From contig JAEUVY010000049.1 in NCBI GenBank assembly GCA_016786565.1, positions 1 to 64,000 of the forward strand: a DNA stretch of 64,000 bases, in the 5' to 3' direction. Numbering within the stretch: the stretch's first letter is position 1; every line of letters starts with the position of its first letter. Positions 61,429 to 64,000 of this stretch are shown piece after piece. Both the position numbers and the translations under genes were made by a program. The DNA comes from Flavipsychrobacter sp. GTDB lineage: Bacteria; Bacteroidota; Bacteroidia; Chitinophagales; Chitinophagaceae. Under the pieces are notes generated by a model. The model saw nothing but the letters and a program-made list of their open reading frames with translations. It had not been told where the DNA came from and did not search any database.

Positions 61429-61456
61429 ATAAAGGCGGCCAAACGGTCGCCTTTAT
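61429..61456 (+). terminator. Terminator after the M28 peptidase
   Basis: ATAAAGGCG (61429-61437) pairs with CGCCTTTAT (61448-61456), extended inward by three more pairs around AAAC. Confidence 0.8.
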
Positions 61457-61486
61457 CATTTCCGCCACTAGCGGACACAAAAAAAT

Positions 61487-61511
61487 AAACCACCCGCAGA
61501 GCGAGTGGTTT
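61487..61511 (-). terminator. Terminator of the Ala/Pro-rich lipoprotein (possibly bidirectional)
   Basis: AAACCAC (61487-61493) pairs with GTGGTTT (61505-61511), with an inner CGC/GCG pair. A T run follows on the minus strand and TTATTTTC on the plus strand. Confidence 0.7.
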
Positions 61512-61536
61512 TATTTTCTTTTGCTTTAAGAACTAA

Positions 61537-61764
61537 TTACTTAGTTGCAGGAGCAGCAGGTGCAGCTTCAGCAGCTGGTGCAGCAGCAGCAGCAGAGTCA
61601 GCAGGAGCAGCAGCTGGTGCAGCTTCAGGAGCTGGTGCAGCTTCAGCAGCAGGTGCTTCAGTTGTTGCAGGAGCTTCAGTTGCAGCTTCGTTGCTAGAGC
61701 TACCGCATGATGCAACGAACAGACCCATTGTAAGAGCGAATACGCTCAGCTTTACTAATTTCAT
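61537..61764 (-). CDS. Small Ala/Pro/Glu-rich lipoprotein (75 residues)
   Basis: A clear lipoprotein signal (SVFALTMGLFVASC) is followed by GSSSNEA and then about 50 residues built almost only of Ala, Pro, Glu and Thr, in units such as APAAEAAPAPEAAPAAAPA. The mature part should be extended and flexible, like a linker or surface coat. Similar tiny lipoproteins are seen in Bacteroidota, but I know of no function. The coding strand is free of other frames with a better claim, and a terminator follows its stop. Confidence 0.75.
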   Translation of the reverse strand: MKLVKLSVFALTMGLFVASCGSSSNEAATEAPATTEAPAAEAAPAPEAAPAAAPADSAAAAAPAAEAAPAAPATK

Positions 61765-62001
61765 AACTTTTGTTTTTTAGATGGTTATGCATGTTTATAC
61801 GGGTTTGGGAAAAAGGTAACCCCCGTTTTTCTGATATTTTTAAAAATATCTTTAATTATATTGTAAATCAATTAGTTGTAGTGAAAAATAATTTTCAGAA
61901 AAATCGGTTACCCGGCCTCGATCCTGAGTTCACACAGCCATTCAGGGGCCCGTTGCTACCCTTTTTAGGCCATTTACGGCCATTGTCACGATACATACAC
62001 T

Positions 62002-62009
62002 TACTTTTG
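62002..62009 (+). promoter_or_regulatory. -7 element TACTTTTG directly before the aldehyde dehydrogenase
   Basis: Exact TAnnTTTG match ending 4 nt before ATG 62014, so the transcript should start at or next to the start codon. Confidence 0.6.
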
Positions 62010-62013
62010 CAGC

Positions 62014-63471
62014 ATGAATCTTAATGCTCCCGCTCAGATTGCCAATTATATAGGTGGCGCACTCGTCGCTCCCGTTGGTGGCAGGTACATACCAAATATT
62101 AATCCTGCCACAGGGGAAACTTACAGTCAGACCCCCGACAGCGACCTGCAGGATGTAGAAGCTGCGGTAGCTGCCGCAAAGGCGGCATTCCCGGCATGGA
62201 GTGTCACTCCCGCCGAGGAGCGTTTCCGTTTATTGAATCGTATTGCCGAACTGATCGATGCAAATCTGGATGCACTGGCGCTTGCCGAGACCAATGACAA
62301 TGGCAAGCCGCTCTCACTCAGCAAAAGGGTAGATATTCCCCGCGCCTCCAGCAATTTCAGGTTTTTCGCCACCGGCATCATGCATTTCAGCACCGATAGC
62401 CATAATATGGAGGATAAGGCCATCAACTACACCCTGCGTCAGCCGGTGGGCATAGTAGGCTGCATCTCTCCGTGGAACCTGCCTCTCTATCTTTTTACAT
62501 GGAAGATAGCCCCCGCATTGGCTGCCGGCAATTGTGTGGTGGCAAAACCAAGCGAGGTTACACCCATGACGGCCTACCTGCTCAGTATTATTTGTCAGGA
62601 AGCCGGGCTGCCCGCCGGTGTGCTCAACATATTGCACGGCACAGGTCCCGGTTGCGGATCGGCAATGGTAGCCCATCCGTCCATTAAGGCAATTTCATTT
62701 ACTGGCAGTACCCGCGCCGGTCGCGATATAGCTGCAACTGCGGCGCCCATGTTCAAGAAAATATCTCTGGAGCTGGGCGGTAAAAACCCCAACATCATTT
62801 TTGCCGATTGCGATTGGGACAAGATGATGCGCACCACCATACAATCTTCTTTCAGCAATCAGGGGCAGATATGCCTGTGCGGTAGTCGCATTCTGGTAGA
62901 AGAGAGCATCTATGAAAAATTCAAGGAAGAGTTTATTGCCCGGGTGAAGAAACTTACCGTTGGCGATCCGCTCGACGAAAACAGCAAACAAGGCGCAGTG
63001 GTTAGTAATATGCACTTCGACAAGGTGCGTAGCTGCATCGATCTCGCACTTCAGGAAGGGGGTAAGATCCTTACCGGAGGAAATGTAGTGAAATTATCAG
63101 GCCGCTGCGAAAATGGCCTGTTCATAGAGCCAACTGTTATAGAGGGGCTCGGTGCCAACTGCCGCACCAATATGGAAGAGATCTTTGGCCCGGTCGTTAC
63201 ATTGCAGTCTTTTAAAACAGAGGACGAAGCACTGCAGCTTGCCAATACCAGCGATTACGGCCTTTCCGCAACCATCTGGACACAGGACATCAGCCGTGCT
63301 AACAGGGTAGCTGCCAAAGTCGGTAGCGGCATTATATGGGTCAATTGCTGGTTACTGCGCGACCTGCGCACGCCTTTCGGCGGTTTCAAGAACAGCGGCG
63401 TGGGCCGCGAAGGCGGCTGGGAGGCACTCCGCTTCTTTACCGAACCCAAGAATGTATGTATCGAATTATAA
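62014..63471 (+). CDS. Aldehyde dehydrogenase (muconic-semialdehyde dehydrogenase-like)
   Basis: This 485-residue NAD-dependent ALDH has the cofactor region SPWNLPLYLFTWKIAPALAA, the active-site Glu in SLELGGKNPNI and the nucleophile Cys287 in GQICLCGSR. TPFGGFKNSGVGREGG is near the end. WLLRDLRTPFGG with its extra Arg resembles 2-amino- and 2-hydroxymuconic semialdehyde dehydrogenases of the kynurenine/aromatic pathways. No other gene of those pathways lies in the window, so the substrate is uncertain. It is monocistronic. Confidence 0.9.
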   Translation: MNLNAPAQIANYIGGALVAPVGGRYIPNINPATGETYSQTPDSDLQDVEAAVAAAKAAFPAWSVTPAEERFRLLNRIAELIDANLDALALAETNDNGKPLSLSKRVDIPRASSNFRFFATGIMHFSTDSHNMEDKAINYTLRQPVGIVGCISPWNLPLYLFTWKIAPALAAGNCVVAKPSEVTPMTAYLLSIICQEAGLPAGVLNILHGTGPGCGSAMVAHPSIKAISFTGSTRAGRDIAATAAPMFKKISLELGGKNPNIIFADCDWDKMMRTTIQSSFSNQGQICLCGSRILVEESIYEKFKEEFIARVKKLTVGDPLDENSKQGAVVSNMHFDKVRSCIDLALQEGGKILTGGNVVKLSGRCENGLFIEPTVIEGLGANCRTNMEEIFGPVVTLQSFKTEDEALQLANTSDYGLSATIWTQDISRANRVAAKVGSGIIWVNCWLLRDLRTPFGGFKNSGVGREGGWEALRFFTEPKNVCIEL

Positions 63472-63506
63472 AACAAACGGTCGCCTTTAAAGCGACCGTT
63501 TGTTTT
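63470..63506 (+). terminator. Terminator overlapping the aldehyde dehydrogenase stop
   Basis: A perfect 15-bp stem pairs 63470-63484 with 63492-63506 and begins inside the TAA stop codon. T residues close the right arm. Nothing else is visible between it and 63681. Confidence 0.85.
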
Positions 63507-63681
63507 ACGGGTATTGCAACCAATCTTTAAAATAGGGTAAACAGGTTACTGTCCGTTAATCATTTAATCGTTTTAAAGAGATGGGTTTACAGGTCAGTTA
63601 ATCTTCACACGCCTTTATAGACGGAAACTTACCTGCAAACCGTTGGGTGCCTTCCATACCGGCACCTGAATAAGCCTCTGT

Positions 63682-64000
63682 TTATAATTCCATACCTTCT
63701 ACATACCTGAAGCCATGATAGGAATTTACGTACAGCCTCAGTGTGTCCGGGCCTATTGGTTGCTCCATTTCAGGTGCTATCCCTGACAACGATGGTGCAG
63801 ATAGTCCGGTGCTCATCTTCGTTGCACCTGTTATCACTCTTGCCTCGTCCCACAATCCGCTTTCTACAAAGCTGTTCAACAAATGAGCCCCGCCTTCCAC
63901 TATCAGTGAGGTCAGATGGGCGTCATAAAGCCGGTCCATCAGTTCCTGCAGCTTATCGCCCGACGATAGTTTTATATAATGAATATTCCCCTCCACGGTC
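63682..64000 (-). CDS. ribD: RibD C-terminal reductase domain (5' part outside window)
   Basis: The last 106 or so codons of a gene whose start lies beyond the right edge. The visible part reads LMDRLYDAHLTSLIVEGGAHL, then FVESGLWDEARVITG, the end of the RibD/dihydrofolate-reductase-like domain. That domain reduces the ribosylamino-pyrimidine in riboflavin synthesis. The internal GTG at 63996 is not a real start, since the frame continues to the edge. The N-terminal deaminase domain cannot be seen. Confidence 0.85.
   Translation of the reverse strand, partial: TVEGNIHYIKLSSGDKLQELMDRLYDAHLTSLIVEGGAHLLNSFVESGLWDEARVITGATKMSTGLSAPSLSGIAPEMEQPIGPDTLRLYVNSYHGFRYVEGMEL

Noticed and set aside
61533..61715. 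Leu/Gln-rich minus-strand frame overlapping the lipoprotein gene
   Set aside because: It is the out-of-frame reading of the Ala/Pro repeat; the lipoprotein frame has signal peptide and terminator.
1..64000. Calling every TAnnTTTG match a promoter
   Set aside because: About 30 matches are expected by chance on both strands, so only those suitably placed before a gene were listed.

Overview
The window comes from a Bacteroidota chromosome, most likely a Chitinophagaceae-type bacterium (inference). The signs are a SusC/SusD pair with a third lipoprotein, DUF3857/transglutaminase proteins, a LytS/LytTR pair with a two-component propeller, and many start codons sitting just behind the phylum's -7 promoter element TAnnTTTG instead of a strong Shine-Dalgarno. 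G+C is about 50% by eye. Most of the window is ordinary core chromosome.

Layout. 1-4.3 kb: tail of an unknown Lys/Glu/Cys-rich protein, tatC-rpiB (minus), then dxr and rseP. 4.4-6.0 kb: a hicBA-type toxin-antitoxin pair and an aminotransferase. 6.0-8.5 kb: an MBOAT O-acyltransferase with an SGNH-like partner. 8.7-12.8 kb: two DUF3857 proteins, one with an intact transglutaminase triad and one without. 13.0-15.9 kb: the rplM-rpsI-rpsB-tsf translation operon, in which S2 carries a long Gly/Arg/Ala tail. 16.1-18.0 kb: a cytochrome c lipoprotein and a 59-residue membrane protein. 18.0-18.97 kb: a gene-free stretch crowded with small repeats. 19.0-24.5 kb: susC, susD and a third lipoprotein. 24.6-27.2 kb: a DUF2442/DUF4160 pair, a cystathionine gamma-synthase-type enzyme and a nuclease-like secreted protein with a broken DRGH motif. 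27.4-38.5 kb: a very large sensor kinase with mazG, ubiX, a thioredoxin, nth, a DUF1015 protein, corA, an old-yellow-enzyme reductase, queD and folE.

38.6-40.8 kb is the most unusual part. It is an A+T-rich islet that starts at the 3' end of a tRNA-Pro(GGG) gene and ends at a copy of that 3' end. Two orphan genes inside it alternate with related repeats, and no integrase is present. A RelB/RelE-type pair, an LprI-like protein and two cold-shock-domain genes behind a leader of about 255 nt follow. 43.1-48.4 kb: an alpha/beta hydrolase, a P-type ATPase, a thioredoxin, an EamA transporter and a TfoX-like protein. 48.4-52.4 kb: a propeller sensor kinase and LytTR regulator preceded by four LytTR-type boxes in two 21-bp-phased pairs facing each other. 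52.4-64 kb: an AraC regulator, an aldo/keto reductase, polA, hemN, scpB, an M28 peptidase, a tiny Ala/Pro-rich lipoprotein, an aldehyde dehydrogenase and the 3' end of ribD.

Genes that work together: dxr feeds isoprenoid synthesis; folE and queD are the first two steps towards queuosine; the MBOAT and SGNH-like proteins probably acetylate one glycan; the LytS-type kinase and LytTR regulator probably control their own promoter. Where a TAnnTTTG element lies inside a longer open frame I used it to choose the start codon (tatC, dxr, the cytochrome lipoprotein, queD, folE, the propeller kinase, hemN, the M28 peptidase).
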